This document shows, piece after piece, positions 6,427 to 13,298 of a DNA stretch of 19,020 nucleotides. Below the pieces are notes generated by a model. The model worked only from the letters and a program-made list of their open reading frames with translations. It was not told the DNA's origin and made no database searches. The stretch is from Sulfurimonas sp. (GTDB lineage Bacteria > Campylobacterota > Campylobacteria > Campylobacterales > Sulfurimonadaceae), in NCBI GenBank assembly GCA_027063215.1, contig JAMOSE010000144.1, positions 1 through 19,020 of the forward strand. Reading direction: 5' to 3'. The position numbers and the translations under genes were made by a program. How positions within the stretch are numbered: the stretch's first letter is position 1; every line of letters starts with the position of its first letter.

Positions 6427-7482
6427 ATGCTTTTATATATACATATCCCTTTTTGTGATTCCAAATGTTCCTACTGTGCTTTTAACTCCTATGTTGATAA
6501 ATTTCATCTCAAACGTGACTATATGATTGCTCTTGAAAAACAACTTAGATTTGAACTGCAACACTTTCAAGCAACGCACAATTCGATAGAAACGCTTTTT
6601 ATAGGAGGCGGCACTCCTTCTACTGTTTCACCCCAACTTTTTAAGCCTCTTTTTGAACTTCTAAGACCCTATTTAAAAGAAAATGCCGAAATAACAAGCG
6701 AAGCCAATCCAAACTCAGCAACAAAAGAGTGGCTCAAGGGAATGTATCAACTTGGTGTCAACCGTATCAGCTTTGGTGTTCAAAGTTTTGATGAAAAAAA
6801 ACTAAAAATTCTCAATCGTGCCCATACCCCACAAATGGCAAGAGATGCACTCCAAAATGCAGCACAAATCGGTTTTAAAAACCTCTCACTTGATCTTATC
6901 TATGCCACACTCGGAGATACAAAAGAGCTACTGCAAAAAGATATACAAGAGGCTTTTTCTCTACCAATCAATCATCTTAGTGCCTATGCTCTTACTATTG
7001 AAGAGGGAACTGTATTTGAGAAAAAACCACAAATGGCAAAAGAGCAACTTGAAATTACTCAATGGATCTTTGAAACAATAGAGGCACGTGGATTTCAACA
7101 GTATGAGATCAGTAATTTTGGATCATATCACTCTTTACACAATCTTGGTTATTGGCAATATAAAGATTATATCGGAGCCGGTGCCGGTGCAGTCGGAAAG
7201 CTTAAAAACAGACGTTTTTATCCAAACCCAAAAATTGAAAGCTATATACAAAATCCTCTACAAATGCGAATTGAAGAGTTAAGTGATGAAGATATGCGAT
7301 TGGAAAAGATGTTTTTGGGCTTTCGATCCTGTGTCGGAGTATGCAAAGAGATACTCAAAGATGAGGAGAAAATACGAGCCTCTGTCCTTGTTAAAGAGAA
7401 AAAACTTTTCTTTGATAATGGAAAATTTTATAATCCGGATTACCTTTTAGCAGATGAACTTACACTCTTTTTGACTTCTTGA
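6427..7482 (+). CDS. hemW: HemW-like radical SAM protein (heme chaperone family)
   Basis: A 351-residue radical SAM protein. Cys10, Cys14 and Cys17 in IPFCDSKCSYC form the CxxxCxxC that binds the 4Fe-4S cluster. FIGGGTPS (about 58-65), SEANPNS, GVNRISFGVQSFD, LDLIYATLG and the C-terminal QYEISNF and GAGAGAVGK follow the HemN/HemW family. The length and the start directly at the LLYIHIPFC strand fit HemW, which binds heme and is thought to deliver it, better than the ~450-residue coproporphyrinogen dehydrogenase HemN. Old annotations often call such genes hemN. The protein must begin at or before the ATG at 6427 because the iron-sulfur motif follows within nine residues. Confidence 0.88.
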   Translation: MLLYIHIPFCDSKCSYCAFNSYVDKFHLKRDYMIALEKQLRFELQHFQATHNSIETLFIGGGTPSTVSPQLFKPLFELLRPYLKENAEITSEANPNSATKEWLKGMYQLGVNRISFGVQSFDEKKLKILNRAHTPQMARDALQNAAQIGFKNLSLDLIYATLGDTKELLQKDIQEAFSLPINHLSAYALTIEEGTVFEKKPQMAKEQLEITQWIFETIEARGFQQYEISNFGSYHSLHNLGYWQYKDYIGAGAGAVGKLKNRRFYPNPKIESYIQNPLQMRIEELSDEDMRLEKMFLGFRSCVGVCKEILKDEEKIRASVLVKEKKLFFDNGKFYNPDYLLADELTLFLTS

Positions 7483-7523
7483 AGATTATTTAATCATTCT
7501 TTGGATAAAATGCAAATCTCAAA

Positions 7524-7529
7524 TATAAT
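7524..7529 (+). promoter_or_regulatory. Possible -10 box before tatB
   Basis: A perfect TATAAT lies in the 62-base gap after hemW. RNA would begin near 7536, giving a leader of only about 9 bases that includes part of the AAGG site at 7535-7538. The Tat operon may therefore be transcribed apart from hemW, though read-through is also possible, as no terminator is seen in the gap. Confidence 0.4.
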
Positions 7530-7544
7530 TTATGAAGGCTTACT

Positions 7545-7970
7545 ATGTTTGGTATGGGATTTACCGAGATACTGCTTATCGCTGTTATTGCGATTCTTTT
7601 TTTAGGTCCGGACAAACTACCGAGTGCTATGGTAGATATTGCAAAATTTTTTAGAAGTGTTAAAAATACAATTGGTTCTGTAAAAGAGTCCCTTGAAGAA
7701 GAGATGAATGTCACAGGTATAAAACAAGAAGCACTTGCATATAAAGAAGAACTTTTAAAAACAAGTGACACTTTTCATAAAACAACTAATGTACAGGCAA
7801 TGATTGGTGCAGAGATAGATAATATTTTAAACGATGATGAACCAAAACAAGAAAACACAACTCCTAAAGTAAAAAAAGCTCCAAAAGAGTCGCAAGAAGT
7901 AACTTTTAAAAAGAAAAAAAAGAAAAAAGTACAAAATCTAGAAAATAAAGAAGAGACAACAGATGTTTGA
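7545..7970 (+). CDS. tatB: Sec-independent protein translocase subunit TatB
   Basis: Part of the Tat system, which exports folded, often cofactor-bearing proteins. The 141-residue chain starts with the short membrane helix MFGMGFTEILLIAVIAILFL, then GPDKLP (the hinge), an amphipathic helix with AKFFRSVKN, and a charged tail, the normal TatA/TatB plan. The glutamate in the helix (FTEILLI) and the position next to tatC point to TatB. The C-terminal tail is Lys-rich, with a run of about seven lysines coded by A-rich codons (7908-7928). AAGG at 7535-7538 lies 6 bases before the ATG. The stop overlaps the tatC start by 8 bases. The order tatB-tatC-queA is shared with H. pylori. Confidence 0.93.
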   Translation: MFGMGFTEILLIAVIAILFLGPDKLPSAMVDIAKFFRSVKNTIGSVKESLEEEMNVTGIKQEALAYKEELLKTSDTFHKTTNVQAMIGAEIDNILNDDEPKQENTTPKVKKAPKESQEVTFKKKKKKKVQNLENKEETTDV

Positions 7971-8793
7971 TGAATTACGCCCACACTTAGTAGAACTCAG
8001 AAAAAGACTTGGAATTTCTGTAGGAAGTCTTATTGTTATGTTTTTTGTAATGTTTTACTTCCATGAATTTTTACTCAATTGGATGGTAGAACCATTAAAT
8101 GATGCTTTAATTGAAGTAGGAAAAAAATCTGTTCATGCTGCAGATGGAATGATCACAACATCTCAGGTCGGCGGAGCATTTTTTGTTGCTCTTAAAGTTG
8201 CTTTCTTTGCTGCAATAGTTGGTGCACTGCCTATAATCTTATCACAAATATGGCTCTTTATAGCACCAGGGCTCTATGCACATGAAAAAAAGATGCTTAT
8301 CCCTTTTATCATCGGTGGAACCGTTATGTTTGTTATCGGTGTTATGTTTGCATACTATGTTGTAACGCCCTTTGGATTTGACTTTCTCATTACCTTTGGT
8401 TCGTTTAAATTTACGCCACTGATAAACATCGAAGACTATGTTGGTTTTTTCACCAAAATTATGTTTGGTTTTGGACTTGCCTTTGAACTGCCTATATTTG
8501 CCTACTTTCTAGCACTGCTTGGACTTGTCGATGACAAACAAATGGCAGCATTTTTTAAATATGCTATCGTTATCATATTTGTAGTAGCAGCACTGCTTAC
8601 ACCACCAGATGTTCTGACACAGCTTCTTATGGCCGGTCCGCTGATTATTCTTTATGGCTTCTCTATCTTAATCGTAAAAATGGTTAATCCTGCAAAGCCT
8701 GAAGAAGAAGAAGAAGAAGAAGATGATGATGATGATGAAAATGACGAAGATGATGATCAAGAACTTGATGCTATAAAAGAGAAACAAGAGTAA
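7963..8793 (+). CDS. tatC: Sec-independent protein translocase subunit TatC
   Basis: The multi-spanning receptor of the Tat pathway, which recognises twin-arginine signal peptides. The conserved cytosolic N-terminus PHLVELRKRL (7-16) is present with the family's key glutamate (Glu11), then six hydrophobic segments. Also conserved are AFELPIFAYF at the fifth segment and LLTPPDVLTQ in the loop before the sixth. At 276 residues it is longer than a minimal TatC (about 240-260) because of a strongly acidic tail after residue 245: a run of Glu, then Asp, then mixed acids. Its start codon lies inside the last codons of tatB, which suggests translational coupling. Confidence 0.95.
   Translation: MFDELRPHLVELRKRLGISVGSLIVMFFVMFYFHEFLLNWMVEPLNDALIEVGKKSVHAADGMITTSQVGGAFFVALKVAFFAAIVGALPIILSQIWLFIAPGLYAHEKKMLIPFIIGGTVMFVIGVMFAYYVVTPFGFDFLITFGSFKFTPLINIEDYVGFFTKIMFGFGLAFELPIFAYFLALLGLVDDKQMAAFFKYAIVIIFVVAALLTPPDVLTQLLMAGPLIILYGFSILIVKMVNPAKPEEEEEEEDDDDDENDEDDDQELDAIKEKQE
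8701..8733 (+). repeat. GAA/GAT triplet repeats in the tatC tail
   Basis: Six GAA codons (8701-8718) followed by five GAT codons (8719-8733), in frame, encode the first part of the acidic tail of TatC. Length changes by slippage in whole triplets would keep the frame. Confidence 0.85.
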
Positions 8794-8795
8794 CA

Positions 8796-9827
8796 GTGCA
8801 ACAAGAAAAAGAGCTCCTTACACAAAGCTATGACTTCACTCTTCCAAGTGAACTCATAGCAACCCACCCTGCAAATCCAAGAGATCATGCCCGTCTGCTT
8901 GTCTATGACAGAAAAACAGATACAATCACCCATACCTATTTTTATGAACTTGAAAAATATCTTCCCAAAGATGTTGCGCTGATTTTTAACGATACAAAAG
9001 TAATAAAAGCCCGTCTTTTTGGGAAAAAACCAAGTGGTGGCAAGATAGAACTTCTAATCAACAGAGCTTTAAATGCCTACGATATCAATGTCTATATTCG
9101 AGGACGAATAAAGCAAGAGAGTGAAATTCTCTTTGACAAAGACCTAAAAGCTGTGGTTAAAGAGCTAAATGAAGATGGCAGTCGTATTGTGAATTTTTAT
9201 CAGAACAAAGAGCTTTTACGCTTTGAGGATCTCTTACCCGTTATAGAAAGGATTGGTCATATTCCACTTCCTCCCTATATCAACAGAGAAGATACTAAGG
9301 ATGATGCAAATGAGTACCAAAGTGTTTTTGCAAAAGAAGAAGGTGCAGTTGCCGCACCGACAGCTTCACTGCACTTTACACAACAACAGCACAAAAAAAT
9401 AACACAGAACTATAAACATGCCTATGTAACACTCCATGTAGGCAGTGGAACATTCAAGCCGGTAGAAGCAGATATTATAACGGATCATCCTATGCACTCT
9501 GAATACTACTCTATTTCAAAAGAGGCACAAGAAATTCTTGACTCTACAATACCTGTTCTTTGTGTTGGAACAACCTCAACACGAACTGTAGAGTTCTATG
9601 CAAAACATGGAAAAAAGGTATCAGGTGAGGCAAACCTCTTTTTACATCCACACAACAAACCAAGCAGAGTAAACCATCTGCTGACAAATTTTCACCTTCC
9701 AAAATCTACACTGCTTATGCTTGTCGCATCTTTTGTAGGACTACAAAAAACAAAAGAACTTTATGCAGAGGCCATACAAGAGAAGTACCGATTTTACTCT
9801 TACGGCGATGCTATGCTAATACTCTGA
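8796..9827 (+). CDS. queA: tRNA preQ1(34) S-adenosylmethionine ribosyltransferase-isomerase
   Basis: Transfers and rearranges the ribose of S-adenosylmethionine onto preQ1 at position 34 of tRNAs with a GUN anticodon, giving epoxyqueuosine, the next-to-last step of queuosine synthesis. The 343 residues match the family from end to end: YDFTLPSELIATHPANPRDHARLL, LIFNDTKVIKARLFG, GRIKQ, IGHIPLPPYI, GAVAAPTASLHFT, HVGSGTFKPV, LHPHNKPSRVNHLLTNFHLPKS and YRFYSYGDAML. No ATG lies near the conserved start; the best initiator is the GTG at 8796, 2 bases after the tatC stop, with AGAG at 8787-8790. The 3' end overlaps convergent dprA by 17 bases. Confidence 0.95.
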   Translation: MQQEKELLTQSYDFTLPSELIATHPANPRDHARLLVYDRKTDTITHTYFYELEKYLPKDVALIFNDTKVIKARLFGKKPSGGKIELLINRALNAYDINVYIRGRIKQESEILFDKDLKAVVKELNEDGSRIVNFYQNKELLRFEDLLPVIERIGHIPLPPYINREDTKDDANEYQSVFAKEEGAVAAPTASLHFTQQQHKKITQNYKHAYVTLHVGSGTFKPVEADIITDHPMHSEYYSISKEAQEILDSTIPVLCVGTTSTRTVEFYAKHGKKVSGEANLFLHPHNKPSRVNHLLTNFHLPKSTLLMLVASFVGLQKTKELYAEAIQEKYRFYSYGDAMLIL

Positions 9828-10596
9828 TAATCCCATTGTGAATTTCTATCTCACCCAAAAGTTCTGCTTCAAAAAGACGTGAAGGGTATCGACTCAGTAC
9901 CTTTTCATAAGCGGAATTTTTACGACAAAACTCTAAAAATTCATCTTCTTTTTGGTTATTTTCATCTTTTTTTCTATCTGCAAACTGAGATACAAAAGCA
10001 TCTATATCGTAAATTGCCTCTGCTTTTCTCTCCTTAAGAAGTCTATTTGTTCCTTCACTTTCTCCGATTCTATGTGGCAATACATAGATCTTTTTTCCCA
10101 TTTTTTGAGCAAATTCTACACTACGCATAGTTCCAGAATTTTCATCAGCATATGTAACAATCAAAACTTCTCCAAGCGCAACGACAAGTTCATTTCTTAA
10201 AACAAAATTATATCTTGTAGAGGGCGTTCCTTCTTGAAACTGACTTATAACAAAACCCTCTTTTTCTATCTCTGCGATAAGATTTTTATTAATCGCAGGA
10301 TATCGCTTATCTAAACCTGTTGCCGCAACCATAATAGTATTTTTTGCACCTGCTGCTTTGTGAGCAATAGCATCTACGCCTATTGCTCCACCACTGACTA
10401 TACAGAGATCTCCTCTAGCTAATTTTGTTGCAAGTTGCATCGTTATCTCTCTTGCATATCTATTTGGCTTTCGAGAACCTACTATTGCAATCTTTTTTCT
10501 TTGAAGAAGCGCTCTGTTGCCTTTGTAAAAAAGCTCTTTTGGATATTTTTTCATATCTTTAAAAGCCTCTATATGAAAATCTATCTGATGAATCAT
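9811..10596 (-). CDS. dprA: DNA-processing protein DprA
   Basis: DprA binds incoming single-stranded DNA during natural transformation and loads RecA. The 261 residues carry the Rossmann-like core: IAIVGSR (36-42), SGGAIGVDAIAH (68-79), ATGLDKRYP, an RN pair at 134-135, and SGTM (154-157) in place of the usual SGSL. A short C-terminal domain (DEFLEFCRKN through ELLGEI and IIRVLA) resembles the C-terminal winged-helix-like part of H. pylori DprA as I recall it. The helical N-terminal domain seen in pneumococcal DprA is reduced to about 30 residues. Four bases separate its start from the deacetylase stop, and its own ribosome binding site is weak, so coupling is likely. It suggests competence but does not prove it. 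Confidence 0.92.
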   Translation of the reverse strand: MIHQIDFHIEAFKDMKKYPKELFYKGNRALLQRKKIAIVGSRKPNRYAREITMQLATKLARGDLCIVSGGAIGVDAIAHKAAGAKNTIMVAATGLDKRYPAINKNLIAEIEKEGFVISQFQEGTPSTRYNFVLRNELVVALGEVLIVTYADENSGTMRSVEFAQKMGKKIYVLPHRIGESEGTNRLLKERKAEAIYDIDAFVSQFADRKKDENNQKEDEFLEFCRKNSAYEKVLSRYPSRLFEAELLGEIEIHNGIIRVLA

Positions 10597-10600
10597 TTGC

Positions 10601-11617
10601 TTACTGAATCTTGTTAATTAAAACAAGATCAACCTCTTTAGCCAACATTTTTTTAGATTCATACAGTGCTTCAAGTGTATTTTTATGTGGATGTCCAATA
10701 GCAATAGCTTCTCCATGTGCTTTGGCAATACGTACAGCTTCTTTGATCTGTTTTAAGATATAAGGCTTATCCATATGATGATCTAAAAAGACATCTCGTG
10801 CAATATACTTCAGTCCATAGCTCTTTTCTACCATTGGTGCTTTTGTTTTTGCTGTTGTTCTGCTGTCTATAAATGCAATATGATTTTTTTGTAGAGCATA
10901 AATTAACTTTTGCATTGCTTTTTCATCAGAAGTAAATTTACTACCGGTATGATTGTTAATATAGGTGACTTTAGGAAAAAGTTGTTTGATCGTATGAATT
11001 CGCTGAAGAATCACATCCTGTGAATCATTAACATGCAGCGTAGTGGGTTCTTCTTTATTAAAATGCATCGCTTCCATCGGTACGTGAACCATATAAAATT
11101 TCTCTTTCGCAGCAATTTTTGCAGAATTGGGACGTCCTGGACGTGGAGGTAAAAAAGACATAGTCAAAAGCATATTCAAACTCTTTATAGCCCGTACCTG
11201 TGAAGCTGTTTGAACGTCATCTATAATAATAGCCAATCTTGGTTTTTTTGCAAGCTTTAAAGGTTTCTGAGGAAGTTTTATCTTTGGAGGATGAACCAAA
11301 GATTCATTTTCTATCTCATGTGCTGCAGAATTATAATTTTTTGACTCTTTTTTCAGAACTCGCTCAAGCCGTTTTTCAACACTCTCTTTTTTTACTTTTA
11401 CCTCTGTTTTTGTTTGTACCGGTACTGGTATTTTAGCATGCTGTTCTTTTTTCTTCAGATCTTTTTTTATTTTACTCTCAGTAGCACTGTTATATCCCAA
11501 GTAGTAACCGACAAGCAGCGTCGTCAATCCTAATGCAATCAAAGCCAGTATCCATACTATATAACTTAAAATTTTATTGCTACTCTTTTTTTTCTTTGTT
11601 CTTTTTCGTTTTGCCAT
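10601..11617 (-). CDS. Membrane-anchored divergent polysaccharide deacetylase family protein
   Basis: A 338-residue protein of the YibQ-like divergent polysaccharide deacetylase family (Pfam Polysacc_deac_2). A very basic N-terminus (MAKRKRTKKKKSSNK) precedes one membrane helix at about 16-42, so the rest should be periplasmic. Residues 43-125 are a charged Lys/Glu linker, probably partly coiled. The catalytic-like domain begins at RLAIIIDDV (Asp133, Asp134) and continues with MSFLPPRPG, VHVPMEA, YINNHTGSKFTSD, FIDSRTT and IAIGHPHKNT. In this family the Asp and His residues are metal-binding candidates, but the natural substrate is unknown. A role at the cell wall or in polysaccharide trimming is inference. 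It is first in a two-gene unit with dprA. Confidence 0.85.
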   Translation of the reverse strand: MAKRKRTKKKKSSNKILSYIVWILALIALGLTTLLVGYYLGYNSATESKIKKDLKKKEQHAKIPVPVQTKTEVKVKKESVEKRLERVLKKESKNYNSAAHEIENESLVHPPKIKLPQKPLKLAKKPRLAIIIDDVQTASQVRAIKSLNMLLTMSFLPPRPGRPNSAKIAAKEKFYMVHVPMEAMHFNKEEPTTLHVNDSQDVILQRIHTIKQLFPKVTYINNHTGSKFTSDEKAMQKLIYALQKNHIAFIDSRTTAKTKAPMVEKSYGLKYIARDVFLDHHMDKPYILKQIKEAVRIAKAHGEAIAIGHPHKNTLEALYESKKMLAKEVDLVLINKIQ

Positions 11618-11641
11618 AGTTCAACTTTTTCAGATTTTTGA

Positions 11642-11647
11642 AACTAT
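11642..11647 (-). promoter_or_regulatory. Possible -10 box of the deacetylase-dprA unit
   Basis: On the minus strand GGATATAGTTT contains TATAGT (11647-11642), five of six consensus bases. RNA would start near 11635, 18 bases before the ATG at 11617. AT-rich phased tracts (11651-11685) lie upstream, as in sigma-70 promoters of this phylum. TATTAT further up (about 11696-11691) is an alternative. Confidence 0.3.
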
Positions 11648-11747
11648 ATCCTAAAAATATTAAATAAATAATTTTAATTGCATTTTGTCATAATACCAAA
11701 CCCAATTACAGCTAAAATCTATATGCTAATTTTAAGCAACTTTTCTG

Positions 11748-11753
11748 TATTAT
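11748..11753 (+). promoter_or_regulatory. Possible -10 box of the rpsF-ssb-rpsR operon
   Basis: TTTTCTGTATTATTGC contains TATTAT, which would start RNA near 11760 and give a leader of about 96 bases. The inferred start falls just before the structured leader at 11769, which favours this site over AT-rich matches near 11720. Confidence 0.35.
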
Positions 11754-11768
11754 TGCGCGTTCCTTTCT

Positions 11769-11832
11769 CTTTGTAACTTCTAAAACGAAGCTATATTTAG
11801 ATCCGAAAGGGAAACAAAGCCTATAAATAGGC
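11769..11832 (+). promoter_or_regulatory. Structured rpsF leader, candidate S6:S18-binding autoregulatory RNA
   Basis: An outer stem CTTTGT/ACAAAG (11769-11774 with 11814-11819) encloses an inner stem TCTAAA/TTTAGA (11779-11784 with 11796-11801). They are joined by AACT on the left and a longer right side, 11802-11813, holding CCG at 11803-11805. Many bacterial rpsF leaders carry a hairpin with a 3'-side CCG that mimics the 16S rRNA site and lets the S6:S18 complex repress its own mRNA; the topology agrees. A second hairpin GCCTA/TAGGC (11819-11832) sits just before the AGGAG site at 11841-11845. Identified by eye, without a covariance model. Confidence 0.45.
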
Positions 11833-11855
11833 ATACCAAGAGGAGATCATACTAT

Positions 11856-12314
11856 ATGAGAAACTACGAAAACCTAGTAATCGTAAAACCTACATTTACT
11901 GCTGAAGAAATTGCTGCAGCTGTAAAAAATGTTGAAGAGATAATAACTTCTAATGGCGGCGAAATCGCAGCTACAGACGCAATGGGAATGAGAAAACTTG
12001 CATACCCAATTGAAAAAAGTGAACGTGGTTATTACCATGTAATCTACTACTCAGTAGAACCATCTGCTATTGCTGAAATTGAAAGACGTTTCCGTATCAA
12101 TGAAGATTTACTTCGTTTTGTAACTATTAAATATAGTACAAACCGTGAAGTAACTGCATGGAATAGTTTAGTTGAAAAAGCAAAAAAAGCGGCAGCTCCG
12201 GTAAAAGAAGAGACTCCTGTTGAAGAAGCTCCAAAAACTGAAGAAGCTCCAAAAACTGAAGAAGCTCCAAAAACTGAAGAAGCTCCAAAAACTGAAGAAG
12301 CAGCAGCTGAGTAA
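11856..12314 (+). CDS. rpsF: Small-subunit ribosomal protein S6 (bS6)
   Basis: Binds 16S rRNA together with S18 in the platform of the 30S subunit. The S6 core spans residues 1 to about 105: MRNYENLVIVKPTF, GMRKLAYPIEKSERGYYHVIYY, IERRFRINEDLLRFVTIKY. The remaining ~45 residues are an acidic Ala/Glu/Pro/Lys tail that includes four perfect EEAPKT repeats (12222-12293), giving 152 residues against about 130 in E. coli. E. coli S6 also ends in acidic residues, added by RimK; here acids are encoded. AGGAG at 11841-11845 lies 10 bases before the ATG. First gene of the rpsF-ssb-rpsR operon. Confidence 0.97.
   Translation: MRNYENLVIVKPTFTAEEIAAAVKNVEEIITSNGGEIAATDAMGMRKLAYPIEKSERGYYHVIYYSVEPSAIAEIERRFRINEDLLRFVTIKYSTNREVTAWNSLVEKAKKAAAPVKEETPVEEAPKTEEAPKTEEAPKTEEAPKTEEAAAE
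12222..12301 (+). repeat. Tandem 18-bp repeat in the rpsF tail
   Basis: Four identical in-frame copies of an 18-base unit (GAAGAAGCTCCAAAAACT, encoding EEAPKT) run 12222-12239, 12240-12257, 12258-12275 and 12276-12293. Part of a fifth unit (GAAGAAGC) follows. Exact identity at the DNA level points to recent duplication or slippage. Confidence 0.95.
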
Positions 12315-12344
12315 TAGCGTAAGCTATAAATTGAAGGAAAACCT

Positions 12345-12929
12345 ATGTTTAACAAAATAATTTTAGTTGGAAACTTAACACGAGATATTGAACTGCGCTA
12401 CTCTCAAGCGGGTATGGGTATTGCAAAAACTGCAATTGCTACGAGCCGTAAATTTACCAGTAATGGTGAAAAAAAAGAGGAAGTTTGTTTTGTAGATATC
12501 ACCTTCTTTGGAAGAAGTGCCGAAGTTGCCAATCAATACCTTAGAAAAGGAAGTAAGATCCTTGTTGAGGGAAGATTAAACTTTGAACAATGGGTTGACC
12601 AAAATGGACAAAAAAGATCAAAACACTCTGTAATTGTTGAAACAATGCAAATGCTAGATTCACGAAGTGATTCTCAAGGTGGCTATAACAATGCACCTAA
12701 TAATGGTGCCAACGCTTATGGAACACCTACACAGGGAGAACCACAAAGCTATCAAGCACCACAGCAGCAGCAGCAACAACAAAGCTATGGACAACCTGCC
12801 CAACAGCAACAGAGCTATCAACAGCAACAGCCATCATACAATGCACCGACGCAAGAACCTAGTCGTTCTATGCCAAGCCCTGCTGATGTACCGGTTATTG
12901 ATATTGATGAAGATGAAATTCCATTTTAA
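12345..12929 (+). CDS. ssb: Single-stranded DNA-binding protein
   Basis: Binds single-stranded DNA in replication, repair and recombination. The OB fold takes up residues 1 to about 105, with MFNKIILVGNLTRDIELRY at the start and VDITFFGRSAEVANQYLRKGSKILVEGRL in the middle. A flexible linker of about 80 residues follows, very rich in Gln, Pro, Ser and Tyr, with several QQQ runs. The last residues, IDIDEDEIPF, are the acidic tip that recruits partner proteins. AAGGA lies about 7 bases before the ATG. Placement between rpsF and rpsR is widely conserved in bacteria. Confidence 0.97.
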   Translation: MFNKIILVGNLTRDIELRYSQAGMGIAKTAIATSRKFTSNGEKKEEVCFVDITFFGRSAEVANQYLRKGSKILVEGRLNFEQWVDQNGQKRSKHSVIVETMQMLDSRSDSQGGYNNAPNNGANAYGTPTQGEPQSYQAPQQQQQQQSYGQPAQQQQSYQQQQPSYNAPTQEPSRSMPSPADVPVIDIDEDEIPF

Positions 12930-12957
12930 CAAATAAATAGATACAAAAGGTAATAAC

Positions 12958-13221
12958 ATGTCAGAAAAAAGAAAATACAAAAAAAGATACTGTAAATATT
13001 GTGAAGCAAAAGTTGACTTCATGGATTATAAAGATGTAGCAAACCTACGTTTTTCACTCTCAGAGAGATATAAAATCATGCCACGTCGTTTAACAGGGAA
13101 CTGTAAACGTCACCAAGATATGATCTCTACTGTTATCAAACGTGCTCGTGCAGCTGCATTCGTACCATATGTTGTAACTCGTAAAAAAGTTATAACAGCT
13201 CCATTTGAAAACCTTAGATAA
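12958..13221 (+). CDS. rpsR: Small-subunit ribosomal protein S18 (bS18)
   Basis: An 87-residue S18, partner of S6 in the 30S platform. Typical stretches are VDFMDYKDVANLRFSLSERYKIMPRRLTGNCKRHQ and IKRARAAAFVPYV. It keeps Cys12, Cys15 and Cys49 with His52 (YCKYC and GNCKRH), a possible zinc-binding set, so it is the zinc-ligand (C+) type. AAAGG at 12946-12950 gives 7-base spacing to the ATG. Its stop codon lies inside a perfect inverted repeat, followed by an intrinsic terminator. Confidence 0.97.
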   Translation: MSEKRKYKKRYCKYCEAKVDFMDYKDVANLRFSLSERYKIMPRRLTGNCKRHQDMISTVIKRARAAAFVPYVVTRKKVITAPFENLR

Positions 13222-13228
13222 GGTTTTC
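13207..13228 (+). repeat. Perfect inverted repeat spanning the rpsR stop codon
   Basis: GAAAACCTTA (13207-13216) and TAAGGTTTTC (13219-13228) are exact reverse complements separated by GA, so the arms include the last rpsR codons and its TAA. In RNA the tip would open to a 4-6 base loop. It stands 2 bases before the terminator stem, forming a tandem hairpin at the end of the operon mRNA. Confidence 0.8.
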
Positions 13229-13230
13229 GT

Positions 13231-13252
13231 TGGTGCTTTGGCACCACTTTTT
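13231..13252 (+). terminator. Intrinsic terminator of rpsF-ssb-rpsR
   Basis: A GC-rich stem TGGTGC/GCACCA (13231-13236 with 13241-13246), loop TTTG, then CTTTTT. It is 9 bases past the rpsR stop and is the clearest intrinsic terminator in the window. Confidence 0.85.
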
Positions 13253-13267
13253 AATATAGGAATATTA

Positions 13268-13295
13268 ATTGCTTTAGACTCTTTAAAAAAGCAAT
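13268..13295 (+). repeat. Inverted repeat directly before the propeller-OmpA start codon
   Basis: ATTGCTTT (13268-13275) and AAAGCAAT (13288-13295) pair across a 12-base loop and end 3 bases before the ATG at 13299. No Shine-Dalgarno sequence is visible between the stem and the ATG. In the mRNA the stem would crowd the start codon; in DNA it could be an operator. The rest of the gap 13253-13298 shows only AT-rich sequence, with a possible -10 TAATAT at 13252-13257. Confidence 0.5.
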
Positions 13296-13298
13296 ATT

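Noticed and set aside
9811..9827. Terminator in the queA-dprA convergent overlap
   Set aside because: I looked for a hairpin around the 17-base overlap and saw none worth reporting.
12760..12835. CAG/CAA-rich stretch in ssb as a non-coding repeat array
   Set aside because: It encodes the normal Gln-rich linker of SSB, in frame, with mixed codons and no exact unit.
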